From the NCBI RefSeq assembly GCF_001659605.2, contig NC_035161.2:31853691-31917690 (forward strand): a stretch of 64,000 nucleotides of DNA, given 5' to 3'. The notes beneath the pieces were generated by a model, which worked only from the letters and a program-made list of their open reading frames with translations, was not told the origin of the DNA and searched no databases. Positions 1 through 17,881 of this stretch are shown here, piece after piece; within the stretch, counting starts at the first letter, position 1, and the number at the start of each line of letters is the position of its first letter. Source of the stretch: Manihot esculenta. Lineage: Eukaryota; Streptophyta; Magnoliopsida; Malpighiales; Euphorbiaceae. Made by a program: the position numbers and the translations under genes.

Positions 1-1350
1 TATAATGATAATTGTATTCACGGGTTTAATTGGGTGGTGAGTGCATTTGAATAAATTTAAAAAATCTCATACTTTATTTTTTCAATTTCTAATTTCAATT
101 CAAAAAATATGAATAATTACATTTTAAATTTATAATAAGCATTTTAACAGCTTTTTAAATTAACCATGTAAATTTTAACTATTTTTTAAACAAAAAATGA
201 GCATTTTAAATATTTTTTTTAATTAACAACGGATGTTTTAATTATTTTCTAAATCTGTAATAAATGACTACTTTAATTATTTTTCAATTTTACAACAAGC
301 AATTTAACTATTTAATAATTAATAAATCTATAATGAGCGCCTATGTTTTTAAAGAAAAGCTCCAAACAAAAAGTACAAAAACAAAATCAAGAAGATGAGG
401 CACTACCACTTTGTCATGGAGGAGCCAGGGTGCTCTGGCAGAAAAAATTAGCCTCCTTGTACATTGCTCGAACACCAAACATAAGAGCAATTCAATTCAA
501 AATATATAATTACAATTAAAGAATTATAATATAAATCTTAACAATTCATGATTTAATCAATATAATCTTATTTAATCTTAGCACTATTCAATAAATTCGA
601 AAAGATTTTGTAAGGTTTGGAGAATCTTATTTTACTTCAAATATTAGTAACTTCTTTTCAAATTTATAACGGTACTTTAACTATTTTTCAAATTAACAAC
701 GACTATTTTACTTCTTTCTTTTATATTTATAACATCGGTACTTTAACTACTTTTTAAATCTATAACGGTTATTTTATTTATTTTTTATATCTATAGTGTC
801 CTACATTTTATTTTGAATATAGATAATTATTTTTTAAATTTAAAAATATGCTTTAAATATAAATAATTATTTTTTAAATTTAAACGCGCGCTTTAATTTA
901 CAATACGCGCTTTAACTGTCCACAAAACAAAGAATATGAAAACAAGATACACGAATGCGACTCCCACTTTGTGAAAGAGGAGCCAAGGGAGCAGTTCGGA
1001 TGGAAAAACTAGTAAAACTAACAAGACAATCGGCTGAAAAATTAGCCTCCGATAATTTTGATTGCTTGAACACAAAACATACTATGTTTTGCCGACATCG
1101 AAGGATAAAAAGCAATGTTGCTATGAATACTTGGCTGCCATAAGCCAGTTATCCTTATGGTAACTTTTCTGACACCTCTACCTTCAAGTTTTGAAGGTCT
1201 AAAGAATCAATAAGCTACGCTTTTATAGGTCCGTCTCGGTGTGCACCTGTCGGATTGTCTTTTCTGCCGGCGATGCACTCTTAGCCTTAACTGGATGGAT
1301 CGTGCCTCCGGCACTTTTTTATGAAGTATTTGTAGTGTGCATTTAAATAC
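1..1350. repeat. Repeat-rich intergenic block with two related copies
   Basis: There is no gene here. Two stretches, about 120-482 and 650-1082, share the same order of parts. Each has a degenerate run of ~30-40 bp units around a core like CTTTAACTATTTTTTAAAT, then a more complex piece containing CACTTTGT, GAGGAGCCA, AAAAATTAGCCTCC and GAACACAAAACAT (second copy) or close variants (first copy). The second copy runs into a 25S rRNA-like fragment. This looks like a dispersed repeat or the inside of a decayed mobile element. I see no terminal repeats or target duplications, so the class is unknown. Confidence 0.55.
1091..1230 (-). pseudogene. 25S rRNA fragment, decayed (antisense to +)
   Basis: On the minus strand this matches the conserved region of nuclear large-subunit (25S) rRNA around the GATAACTGGCTTGTGGC segment. 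On the plus strand one reads GCCGACATCGAAGGAT, then GCTATGAA, TTGGCTGCCA, AAGCCAGTTATCC, GGTAACTTTTCTGACACCTC and GAAGGTCTAAAG in the expected order. Most differences from the rRNA remembered for plants are C-to-T or G-to-A, as expected for an old methylated copy. It is far too short and altered to be functional. Weaker similarity may continue on both sides (about 1006-1040 and up to ~1290). Confidence 0.75.
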
Positions 1351-2157
1351 AAATCAAATTTTAAAAGAATTACAACATGCTCTCAACACATTTAATTTTT
1401 AATGCATCTCATATTTATAAATTTAGTTATTATTTGAAATAAGGAAAATAAATTTAATGTGTATAGCCATATATTAAATTTATTACTAAATATTATTTAT
1501 TTATTTCAGTTAAATATCAATTCAAGTTTAGTTTGGCAATTGTTATCATAATTCAGTCAATCCCATTGGTGAAATTCTAGGAAAATCAGATGTGGAGCAA
1601 GATTAAAAATGGAAATTGGAAGAGGAAATTCTAAAAATTAAGGCGGGCCACCCTTGCTTTTGATTCCCTACTGCAACCAGTAAGCAGTGTGCACTTCTAC
1701 TTCAAATCCATTTGCCAATATCATCAAACAAAAGAAGAGTAGATAAGAAAGCCATTTTAATGTTTTATTTTTTGCCATATATGGTAGCTTTTCATGCAAA
1801 GCAGATCTCAGTGAGCATGATTGCCGCTGAGTTGCACTGTGTTTTAGGTGTTTACGTGTAGTGCAGTCGATAGGATAATGTCCAAAACAAAATTATTTAT
1901 TTTTTTCTGGAGAAACCTAAAAAGAATCCAAGGTCTACACCTAAAACTGGAAAATCCCAGATTCAGATATCGCTCTTTATTGGGTTTGATTTGGTGTTCA
2001 TTTTCTGTCCTTTTTTGGAATTTTCCTGAGGCCATATATGTTAATAAACTCATACTGTCATAGGTGTTCATCACTAGCATATTTACACAAGCCTGTCATA
2101 TACATATATATTTCATATCTGCCAGAAGAGAGTTTTAGGTTGTATTGGACTCTGAAA
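1351..2157 (+). promoter_or_regulatory. Upstream region and probable 5' leader of HD-ZIP IV gene
   Basis: No other gene is seen here. The DNA is moderately AT-rich and leads to the ATG at 2158. Short open frames at 1848-2063 and 2038-2322 have no family resemblance before residue 41 of the latter, where the real HD-ZIP start lies. No clear TATA box or leader intron could be fixed, so the transcription start is unknown. Confidence 0.35.
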
Positions 2158-5100
2158 ATGGATTTTTCCATGTCTGCTGCTTCTTCTGCTGCTGGTGGTG
2201 CTTCAGGCGATGAACAAGAACCTTCCAACACCAGCAGGGGAAAGAAGTCTTACCATCGGCATACTGCTCGCCAGATACAGCAACTTGAATCGTGTAATAC
2301 CATTCTTTTTTTCTGTATTTGAATTACATTTCATGTTTATATATCTTCTCATATTTTCTCCTAGATGTTTTGTTTTTCGTTTCTGCTTTTTCTATCAAGG
2401 ATTTGTGGGTTATGTTAATTTCCCCCTTCTAATTCTTTCTCAGTGTTTTTGTGCATCTTCTTCAAAGGGGGATTTGGATATCAAATCTATAATCTCAGCC
2501 CTATGGTTATTTACAGGTTTATCAACTGAACTAACCCGATTCGGCGGCTCAGATAGTATGGCAAGCCAAAATGATCAGTTCTTCTGATATACATTGCATT
2601 ACTTTACATATATATATATATCTGCGAATATCAGAGTCCTCTCCTTTTGTTTCTTTCTCATTTGTGATTCTGCTGATGTTTATGGTGATCGAACTTTGCT
2701 TCTTCTTCTTTAAGTGCATTAATAATTTCTTGTACAGATAAGCCTCCTTGTGCCTTGAATGCCTTACCTTAAATTGGTCCTCAATTGTTAAAAGTTTAGT
2801 TAGCTTTTAATAGTTTTTTATTTGAACGAAATTTTTTATATTTGTACATTCATCTCGATCCCCTTCATAATTTTCTCTCTTTTATTTTATTTTTCCTTTT
2901 TGTGTGTGTGGATGATGATGGAAATTGCTGTTTCCATGCGATAGATTTTTCAAGGAATGCCCACATCCAGATGACAACCAGAGGCGCCAATTGAGCAGGG
3001 AATTAGGCCTCGAGCCTAAACAGATCAAGTTCTGGTTTCAAAACAAAAGAACTCAAGCCAAGGTGTGTTCTTTGCTTCATGTACAAAATCTTGTAATTAC
3101 TGAAAATCAATTAAATAAACAATGATATTTTTACTTCTGCCATTTATTCTCAGGCTCAAAACGAGAGAGCAGATAATTCGGTCCTTCGAGCTGAAAACGA
3201 AAGGATTCAATGTGAAAACCTTGCAATCAGAGAGGCACTGAAGAATGTGATCTGCCCATCTTGTGGAGGTCCTCCCTTTGGAGAAGAAGAACGTCAACGT
3301 AGTTTACAGAAACTTCAGCAGGAAAATGCTCAGCTAAAAGAAGAGGCTAGTTTGGACTGTTACAACTCAATTCTCTTTCTATATATCACCATTTCTTTGA
3401 TCTTTTTCTTTCTTGAATTAATCCTCACGTTTCAGGATTGTAAGGATCTTGTTACACTGATGTTGTCATGAAAATTTTTGCAGCATGAAAAGGTATCTGC
3501 CCTTCTTACCAAGTACATTGGAAAACCACTTTCTCAGATAGATTCACTTATGCCTATCCGTGGGTCTTCATTAGAATTTTCAATGGCAGGCTTCCCTATT
3601 CAAAGATTGGGAAGCCCTGCCCTTGATCTTGAACTAAATCCAGGAATTGCAGACCACATGTCAATGCCTTTCCAACAATTTAAAGGAATCCCAGACATGG
3701 AGAAGGCACTAATGTCTGAGACTGCTGCAAGTTCCATGGAGGAGTTGATAAGACTTTTACGAATCAATGAACCATTGTGGATCAGGACTCAGCCTGATGG
3801 AAAATACACCATTCATCGTGACAGCTATGACAAAATATTCCCCAGGACTAATCACTTCAAAGGTTCAAATGCACGCACTGAATCATCTAAGGACTCAGGA
3901 ATGGTGACAGTCACTGGGATGAACTTGGTGGAAATGTTCTTAGATACGGTCAGTGCTCTGATTGTGATAGCATTACATTAGACTATATTGCTGAAAAGGA
4001 ATGCATAAGTTGAAATAACTTCTTTGATTCTGCAGAATAAATGGGTTGATCTTTTTCCAACAATTGTTACAAAAGCAAGCATAATCCAAGTACTTGAAAC
4101 TGGAATGGTCGGAAACCGAAATGGTGCCTTGCAGCTGGTATATATCAGTAGAGTGGTTTCATTAAGTTTATTATTTTCCTGAATTATGTAATAGCATCAG
4201 TTTTATATTGAAATAAAGTGGTCAAATTGCAGATGTACGAACAGATGCATATACTTTCTCCTTTGGTTCCACCTAGGGAATTCTGCTTCCTTCGTCAATG
4301 TCAGCAAATTGAGGCCGACACATGGGTGATTGCAGATGTATCCTATGACTGCTTAAAAGAAAATGGCTCCCCGTCCCGCTCCTGGAGGCTTCCTTCTGGA
4401 TGCATGATCCAGGACATGGCTAATGGATGTTGCAAGGTGAGCAACTCCCATTTCTGCAATAGATAGGTTCAATTAGTTCAGCAAGTGGTGCTGCTGAGAA
4501 TTATTAATATGATAAAGCAATCATACCTGCTGTTCTCTAAATGGGATCTAATTCTGGCTGAACTTCCACACATAATTCTGATAAAATCATGACACAAATT
4601 GATTAACGACGACAAATTGATAAGAAATTGTCATTTTGATATTGGAAAAAAAAAAATGATATCTGCGGAAACCTCGTTTATATCACATCCCATTATTGTA
4701 TCGCTGATAAATAAAACATTTCTGTTCTTTGCTGCATAACCATAAATGCCTGATGTAACTGAAGACATTTATATGCATTTCAATAAGTTTCTATACAAAT
4801 GCAGCTCGAGTACAATTTGATTTATAACAAATTATGATCTCCTGAGCTCATATGCATTTCAATGAGTTCCTAAAAAATGCAGCTTGAAAATTGCATCAAA
4901 CATTTGCATGTTATGATCAAGGTGATGCTGTTGAGTACATTGATGGATAACAAACTATGATCTCCTGAGCTTACATTATAGAAGTTATTTGTGTCACTTT
5001 TGATTTGATCTCAATGTCCCATTAAAATATTTGACAGGTTACCTGGGTAGAACATGTGGAAGTAGATGATAAAACTCAAACTCATCGGCTTTACAGAGAT

Positions 5101-6254
5101 CTCATCTGTGGCAGTCCTGCATATGGAGCTGAAAGGTGGATTGTTACTCTCCAGAGGATGTGTGAAAGGTTTGCTTTCTCCTCAGAAGAAACTATACCTT
5201 CTTGGGAACTTGGAGGAGGTAATTAATCTAGGCTTATGTCCTTCAATTTCATCTCTTTTTCCCTTTTGATTCCTCTTAGTCCATTCATATGTTGCCCATT
5301 GCTCAGCGATTACTTCATCTGAAGGTAGAAAAAGCATAATGAAGCTAGGTCACAGGATAGTGAAGAACTTCTGTTCAACGTTAAGCATGTCAGATAAGCT
5401 GGATTTTCCTCAGTTGTCTGAAGTGAACAACAGTGGAGTTAGAATTTCTGTTCGGAAAAGCATGGAACTAGGCCAGCCCAGTGGCATGATTGTCAGCGCA
5501 GCTACTTCCCTTTGGCTTCCTCTCCTTCCTCAGGATGTTTTTAGTTTCTTCAGAGATGAAAAATCTCGACCTCAGGTATTTTAACAAAAAAATTCTTCAT
5601 GGATATATTATTGTATTCAAACTCAAAAGATAGCCAAATTCATATATAAGTTTTACCTAACATCTGGTGATCGTCTTAACAGTGGGACATTCTCTCAAGT
5701 GGAAACCCGGTGCATGAGCTTACACAAATCTCCAATGGCGTTCATCCAGGCAACTGCATATCAATCATTCGGGTAACTCCATATTTTTCTCTCCTGCTTT
5801 GATGTGCATAAACTGAGCTGGTCAGCTAATAAAGTTCCATTGAATCATTGCTGTGAAGCAGCCTTTTGCACCCAGTGAGAACAACATGGTGATACTTCAA
5901 GAGAGCTGCACAGACCCATTAGGATCACTCTTAGTATATGCTCCCATCGACATTCCAACCATGAACATGGCGATAAACGGCGAAGATTCATCAATGATAC
6001 CTGTTCTTCCATCTGGTTTTGTTATATCTGGAGATGGGCGTCCAGACACAGGGAACGGTGCTTCGACTAGTGCAAATGCTGGAAGGTCATCAGGTGGCTC
6101 ACTGCTTACGGTGGCCTTTCAAATATTAGTTTCTACACCTTGCTCCACCTCCTCAAAAGAGCTGAACATGGAATCAGTTGCAACTGTTAATACCCTTATC
6201 AGCTCCACAGTTCAGAAAATAAGGGCTGCTTTGAATTGCTCTGGTTTGGACTGA
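2158..6254 (+). CDS. HDG11-like: HD-ZIP class IV homeodomain-START transcription factor (HDG11/HDG12/HDG8 type)
   Basis: A nuclear transcription factor of the plant HD-ZIP IV family, which controls epidermal cell fate, trichomes and cuticle by binding L1-box DNA. Exons: 2158-2291, 2945-3062, 3154-3345, 3484-3948, 4036-4137, 4233-4436, 5038-5218, 5307-5575, 5683-5772, 5862-6254; product 715 aa, normal for the family. The homeodomain is at residues ~30-84 ([12 protein letters not shown], then [10 protein letters not shown], then [11 protein letters not shown]). A zipper-loop-zipper follows at ~85-165, including the CPSCGGPP loop. The START domain begins near 225, and a conserved HD-ZIP IV C-terminal domain follows. 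Intron 3 (3346-3483) begins with GC, not GT; phase and family alignment support that junction exactly. The recognition helix has Lys where many relatives have Arg (WFQNKR versus WFQNRR). The family call is firm; the precise orthologue within the HDG8/11/12 branch is inference. Confidence 0.93.
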
Positions 6255-7334
6255 TCAGCTAAAATTTTGGTTCCTAAGCATAGTTGTTTCAAAACCCTCA
6301 TCTCTATTGCTTGAAGTTGAAGACATATGCTTTGATTAAACATATATAACTGTATCCTGGATATTTGGGCTGTTTCATCAATTAATTTTTGTTTTTTCTT
6401 TGTGCTTTTTTGGATTGGAGATCTGGAGATACAGCAATCCCAGCAGCCTTTAAATTATATGCAACTTTATTTCGATAATTATATTTAACCAGCCGTTTAT
6501 CTGCATGCACATGTTGGGCAAACAATTTATTGACCTAAAATAAAGCAAATAATTATGGAAAAAGATTAGAAATCCAACTAATATGTTTAATTTTTAATTT
6601 TAGAATAAAAAATTTAAAAATTTCAAATATTAATGAGTACAAAATCATAGATCTAACAAATTTAATTGTATTAAAAAAATTAAAAATTTTAATAGTTATT
6701 ATCATATATTATTAATATTTAATAATAAATTTTATTCGACCAATTATATTTATAAAAAAATAAAATTTATTAAATTTTAATAATGGTGTACAGTGGTAAT
6801 AAGAGTGGTGGAGGCAACAAAAGAGTAGAATCATGTGAAACATATTATGTTAGTAAGTTTTATATAAAACAGACATATAGAAATTAGATTTTTGTAGAAG
6901 GGAAAGAAACTGAAATTATTAAAATCATTAATATAATAAATTATAATAATTTAAATTTAATACTTGATTGTTTAAAATTTATAATGCTTAATTTAGAGTA
7001 TTATAAACACTATTTTATTTTTATTATATTTTGATTATTTATATCTATTTATTTTTTTATAAATTATTTGAATTGAATAAAATTTTAATTAAATAATATT
7101 TTATGTAATTAATTTTATTAATTCTTTAATTCTTTAATTGTTTATTTTTTTTTGAATCAAATTCTTTAATTGTTTATGCTTTATCCCAATTAATATTTTT
7201 TATAAAACTATATATTTATTTTATATAATTATTCATATCATATGAATAAAAATATATAATATTTATTATTAAATTATATTAAATATAATTTTAAAAAATT
7301 ATCAAATTAATAAATTAATATTTTGTTATGGACT

Positions 7335-7392
<58 letters not shown>
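6255..7392. other. AT-rich intergenic DNA with (TA)n microsatellite
   Basis: The first ~250 bases are probably the 3' UTR of the HD-ZIP gene. After that the base composition becomes extremely AT-rich with no coding frame of note. A pure (TA)n run lies at about 7342-7389. I see no gene. Confidence 0.6.
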
Positions 7393-7395
<3 letters not shown>

Positions 7396-8446
7396 TGATT
7401 TATTTTTATTATTTAAACATTTTTTATATGGTAATTATATAATTTTTATAAATATATTTTTAACATTATATTATTATTAAAATAAAAATATAATTTTTTT
7501 AATAATAAAATTTTATTACGATATCAATAATATATTATAGTAAAAGTGGTAGGAAATCAAAAGATTAATAGCCATCAATATAGTAAATTATACTTATTAT
7601 ATAAAAAAATAGAAAATTAAAAAGTCATATATGAATAGTAATAAAAATAATAAATTGTATTTAATATATATATATATATTAATTATTATTTTAAATAAAT
7701 AGAAAATTATAAATATATTAAAAAATTATAAATTCATGCCATCACATATAATTACGTTGAATTAATTGTGCAATATTTAATATATTTATTATTATTCATA
7801 TTAGAGATAGAATATATATACTATCAATTAATTAATATTGTTGATTATAATTTTTTCTACAGTTTATTTATTATTAAAAATAGAAATAAAATATATGTAT
7901 TAAAGTTTTTATTTTATTTTAATTAATATATTATATTAAAAATTAAAAAAAAATAAAAAATCATGTACTAATAATAATAATAATAATTTAAAAAGTCATA
8001 ATATAAATAATAATAATAAAAATAATAAATTTCATTTATTACAGACATATTAATTAATAATATTATTAAATATAAAAATATAATTTAAAAATAAAAATAA
8101 AAATAAAACATATTAAGTGTCGCTTAACACAATAATACAATTACATTAATTTAAACATACTACTTATCAACCTCTCCATATATATAATAATTTGTTTTTA
8201 TTATTTAAATATTTTTATACAATAATTATCTAATTTTTATAAATATATCAGAATCAAAAAGTTAATAACAATCAATATAAATTGCACTTATTAAATTAAA
8301 AAATAAAAAATAAAAAAATAATTATCTAATTTTTATAAATATATCAGAATCAAAAAATTAATAACAATCAATATAAATTGCACCTATTAAATTAAAAAAT
8401 AAAAAATAAAAAAACATACACTAATAATGATAATAAAAGTAATAAA

Positions 8447-8488
<42 letters not shown>

Positions 8489-9013
8489 TATTATTTTATA
8501 AAAAAAATAAAATTAAAAATATATAAAAAATTATAAATTTATACTATATAACATAATTATATAGGATTAATCGCGAATTTGACAATCTCTCATATATTTA
8601 TTATTATTTATAAAAAAAAAGTAGAAATATGTTGTATCAATTAATTAATAATATTAGTTATAATTTTTTAAATTTATTTATAATTAAAAATAAAAATAAA
8701 ATATATATTAAAATTTTTATTTGTTAAAATTAATATATAATATTAAAAAAATTTTAAAAAAATTAAAAAGTTATGTACTAATAGTAATAATAGAAAAATA
8801 AAAAATTTCATACTAATAGTAATGATAAGAAATTAAAAAATTATATATAAATGATAACACTAAAGATAATAAATAAATTTATGAATATATTGATTAATCA
8901 ATATTATTAAATATGAAAATATAATTTAAAAATAAAAATAAAAACATAATTTAACCTAAATATACAATTTTAATAATGTTTCTAAATAGATCACTTTCAT
9001 CCTCTCCATAATT
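7393..9013. repeat. Old ~0.8-kb AT-rich tandem duplication with nested 96-bp repeat
   Basis: Two consecutive units share the same landmarks in the same order: TTATTTAAACAT at 7409 versus TTATTTAAATAT at 8201; then ATCAATATA, a (TA)n tract, TAATTATTATTTTA, TATCAATTAATTAATA, TCATGTACTAAT or TTATGTACTAAT, AATATAATTTAAAAATAAAAAT; and CCTCTCCATA at 8171 versus 9001. Unit 1 is about 7393-8184, unit 2 about 8185-9013. Unit 2 contains a younger 96-bp tandem doubling (8222-8317 and 8318-8413). Divergence between the large units is high, so the event is old. No coding content. Confidence 0.65.
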
Positions 9014-10002
9014 TATTTTAAAACTCAATTTACGAATTAATTTTTGTATTAAGTGGAGCAAATAAGTTTTACCCTTTCTAAATACAATTTTAATCAAGTC
9101 CGTTTCTTCGCTAATTATATGTTTTTTCTATATTTTTTATATTTAAAATATTAAAAAAATTGATTGATTAAAATATTTTATTTTAAAAAATACTTCTTTT
9201 AATTCATTTCTGAATTTTAAAATTTTTTTGATACTATCATATATACATTTATTAATCATTTGTCTGTTTAAACTACAATCAAATAATAAAAATTAGTTTT
9301 TTTAAATATTTTATATAGTAAATGTTTTTCATGAAAAAAAAATTATATACAACCCCTCTATTTTCTTTTAATTAAATCACAATCTAAAGCAAGAATAAAT
9401 ATATATTTGTAATATAAGAAAATCAAGGTATAATGTTTTAAGAGTGGGAATATTTTAACCTCCTAAGCTTAAGCATTCAGTCTGTCTTAATGGAATGCTA
9501 GAACTGATAAAAAGAACACCATCAAGCATCAGCAACAATAGTATAGTATTGTAATCAAATCCCTCATAAAGTTTTACTCACATCCCTCCACAGGCTCATT
9601 GAAGGTTTAATATGAACTCAATTGAATTTTGTAATATGAACTCTAACCACCAAAGAAATTCTTACGTTGGAAACTACTTCAATGGAATTCAAGCAATAAA
9701 TTCAAAAGTCATCATTCTCGCCAATCTTGGCACATTTTGAGAAAACTGAAGGATAGCTGTGCCGGAGATTGGGGCTCAACTTTCCAAATTATACTCTAAA
9801 AGTAGTAGCTTTATACCCTTTTATCAAGGAATTTTATGAACAAAAAGAGGTCCACAATAGCCAGACATATTCCAAATTCAGACGCACAGCAAAATATGCA
9901 ACTCCCTTATTCACCTATCCAAATACATGGGGCATTCTAAGATGGAGAAAGGGCTCCTCAAAGAGCCTCCAATTCTCCAACGCTCTGAGCCAAGTCACTT
10001 TC
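9014..10002 (-). other. Intergenic DNA and probable 3' UTR of UGPase
   Basis: The AT-rich character ends near 9430. From ~9480 to 10002 the composition becomes ordinary. This stretch lies directly after the UGPase stop codon on the minus strand and probably includes its 3' UTR. A plus-strand frame at 9769-10074 is antisense to it and resembles no family, so I do not call it a gene. Confidence 0.45.
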
Positions 10003-15418
<5,416 letters not shown>

Positions 15419-15950
15419 TGGCGAGTTGGATTAGAGCTCCGACGTAGAGAAGAAAGAAGGGGATGTTATAGAAAGAAAATGCGCGTGTACAAGGAGAAAC
15501 AAAAATGGAGATGGGATCTAATCGCAGAAAGAGGCAGAGGGTGTGGTCAGGGATTGAATTGGAATGGGATCATGGGATGTTATAAAGAAGCTGTGGGATG
15601 TGTGAGTGGAGGGAAAAAAATATGCAGGACGAATATGACGGTAACGATTTGGCCCATAGAAAGCAAAAGAAAGGGCGGGAGTGGCGGCCCTGTTACGCAA
15701 TGGGCGACACGTCCCAGGTTTTCTCAGACTTGGCTCATTCTCTTACCGTTATGTTTTCTCTCGAAACTTCCGTTTCCTTTTTGTTTTCTTACGGGTTATT
15801 TAGGATCTGTTTGGATACGGCTAATATCTGTTGAATACCGAAAAATTAGAGTAGTTCATTTATCCGATTGTAATCTTTATTTATCTAGTTATTTTATTTT
15901 TATTATTTTTATTGTTTTATTGTATCATATAAATAATTTTATATAATATA
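15419..15950 (-). promoter_or_regulatory. UGPase upstream/leader region
   Basis: This sequence precedes the UGPase ATG (minus strand) and is GC-richer than its surroundings, as expected for a promoter and leader of a strongly expressed housekeeping gene. A plus-strand open frame at 15359-15946 overlaps UGPase exon 1 in antisense and has no family resemblance, so it is treated as chance. No TATA box was fixed with confidence. Confidence 0.4.
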
Positions 15951-17881
15951 AATTTTTATTCAATATAATCGATAGCGAATAATTGAGTTAACTAATAGTA
16001 TAATTTAAGTGTTTAATAATTTTTATATAATTATTATTATTGATATATAAGTTTTAGCGGTGAAAAATATTTTTTTTTTATATTTTTTATCCGCAAGTGA
16101 TGTTTAATTATTTTTATATTATAATGTCACTTATTCTTATCATTTAGATTGTATGAATGTGTCAGAATCTCTCTACATTAAGTGGTCATTTAATTCTTCT
16201 TAGTAAGTACGTGAATAAAACTGCGAGGTGATTTGGCGTGCTCTCTTACTTTTTGTCATATCACTAGCTAGACTCTTTTCAGTGAGTCAATATAAAAAAT
16301 CTATTCAGCCTAATTCTTATGACTGGACGCAACGTAAGACTGATTCACCGATGAATCTTAAATCTGTATTTTTCTTTAGAGTTCGGCCTTCCTCCTGGTG
16401 TGAGAGATTCGGCGATTATCAATTATAGATACATAAAATAATAAATAAATATAATTAATTTTTTATATTAATAAAATAAATATTAAAATATTAATTTATT
16501 ATATAATATGTGTAATAATTAAAAGACAAAATGAATGAAATAGCTAAATATTTTGTTTTCTTAATTAATTTTGTTCTAATTTAATCTAATTTAAATTAAT
16601 ATTAATTATAGTTTGAAATTTAATTAACATGTAAATTTTGTTAATATGTACTCAGCATAAAAAGAAATATTTTATAGATGAGCAAGTAAGAATTCAATAC
16701 AAGTATGATGGATTTAAGAGAAATTAATAGAGGGTACTGTCTCTTAAAATTTTTATTTTTATATGTAAATAAATTAAATATTAATTTATTTTTAATAAAT
16801 TACCATATTTAGTCCTCTCATCTTTTTAATAAAAATTATTTAAAACTGCATCCGCCGCTGTCAGCAACATAAGGTGATTAGGTGAATAATTGCCCAAATT
16901 GTAAAGAAAAGCACCCATATAACGTTTCAACATTCCAGATATAGAGTATCATATTAATTATCCTGTGTAGGATGAAAAAAATAATTATAAATTAAAAGAA
17001 AAATAAATGGTTTTATTTATTTATTTGCTAATTTAATTCAGTTATCATATTTAAAAATAAAGGGTTGATTTTGATTTAGGTAAATTATTTTTGGGGAAAT
17101 AAAAAGACCAATTTTATATATTATATAAATAAAAATGTGTCTTTTTCCAGCCCAGCCCAAGGTCCCTAGAATATTGACATCCAGCATCATTTCAAGTTCT
17201 CACCACACTTGCGTAGTCATGCCATCAAAAAGCCCAGTCCGTACACGTCCTCCCATATAAAACCAACGTATCTAACTTAATATTCATCTCCCTCTTATTC
17301 AATTTTAGAGGTGTCTTGATTTGATTTCCAATGAAACCGAATCAAATCAACCGAGACTCAGTTAAAGAATACTTAAAACTGAACTGAGAATGAGTTATAG
17401 TGAAATCAAATCAACGGTATGGAAAAGCAGGTGCTCAAAGTAGAGTAAATGAACGACTTATTTAGATCATTTGGTTTTAATCGAAAAAGAAAAAATTTTA
17501 AATAAAAATTAAAATTATATAAAATGAGTAACTAAATGGCATAGTTCAAACATAATAAATGAACCAATCTGTCTGGTTTCTTTTTCCATTATGATAAAAA
17601 ACTCTTTCACCCATGCTTATTCCCTCTCCTAAAAGATTTTTTCCTCAATGTGCAATAATAGTTACAAAAAGAAAAAAAAATTCTTAATTTTCTTAAGATG
17701 CATTATTTATAAGGTTAATTTATTTACGTAAACCCTCGAAATATTAAACTTATCGTAATTAAATTTTTTATTAAACTGTAATTATTATTTGTATAAGAGA
17801 GTCATAATAAGATAATCTATTTTTTAGCTCAATTATTATCTTATTTTATAGGATTTTCGAAATATGCAAAGATATTATTGC
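15951..17881. other. AT-rich intergenic DNA
   Basis: No gene is seen. The region is AT-rich with scattered more complex patches (for example 16210-16430 and 17130-17300). The stretch 17310-17560 contains fragments such as AACCGAATCAAATCAACCGA, similar in style to the CGGTT-rich MITE-like element at 46849-47372, but I could not define ends. Confidence 0.45.

Noticed and set aside
2195..2587. 130-codon frame overlapping HD-ZIP exon 1
   Set aside because: It is another frame of exon 1 running into intron 1 and shows no homeodomain sequence.
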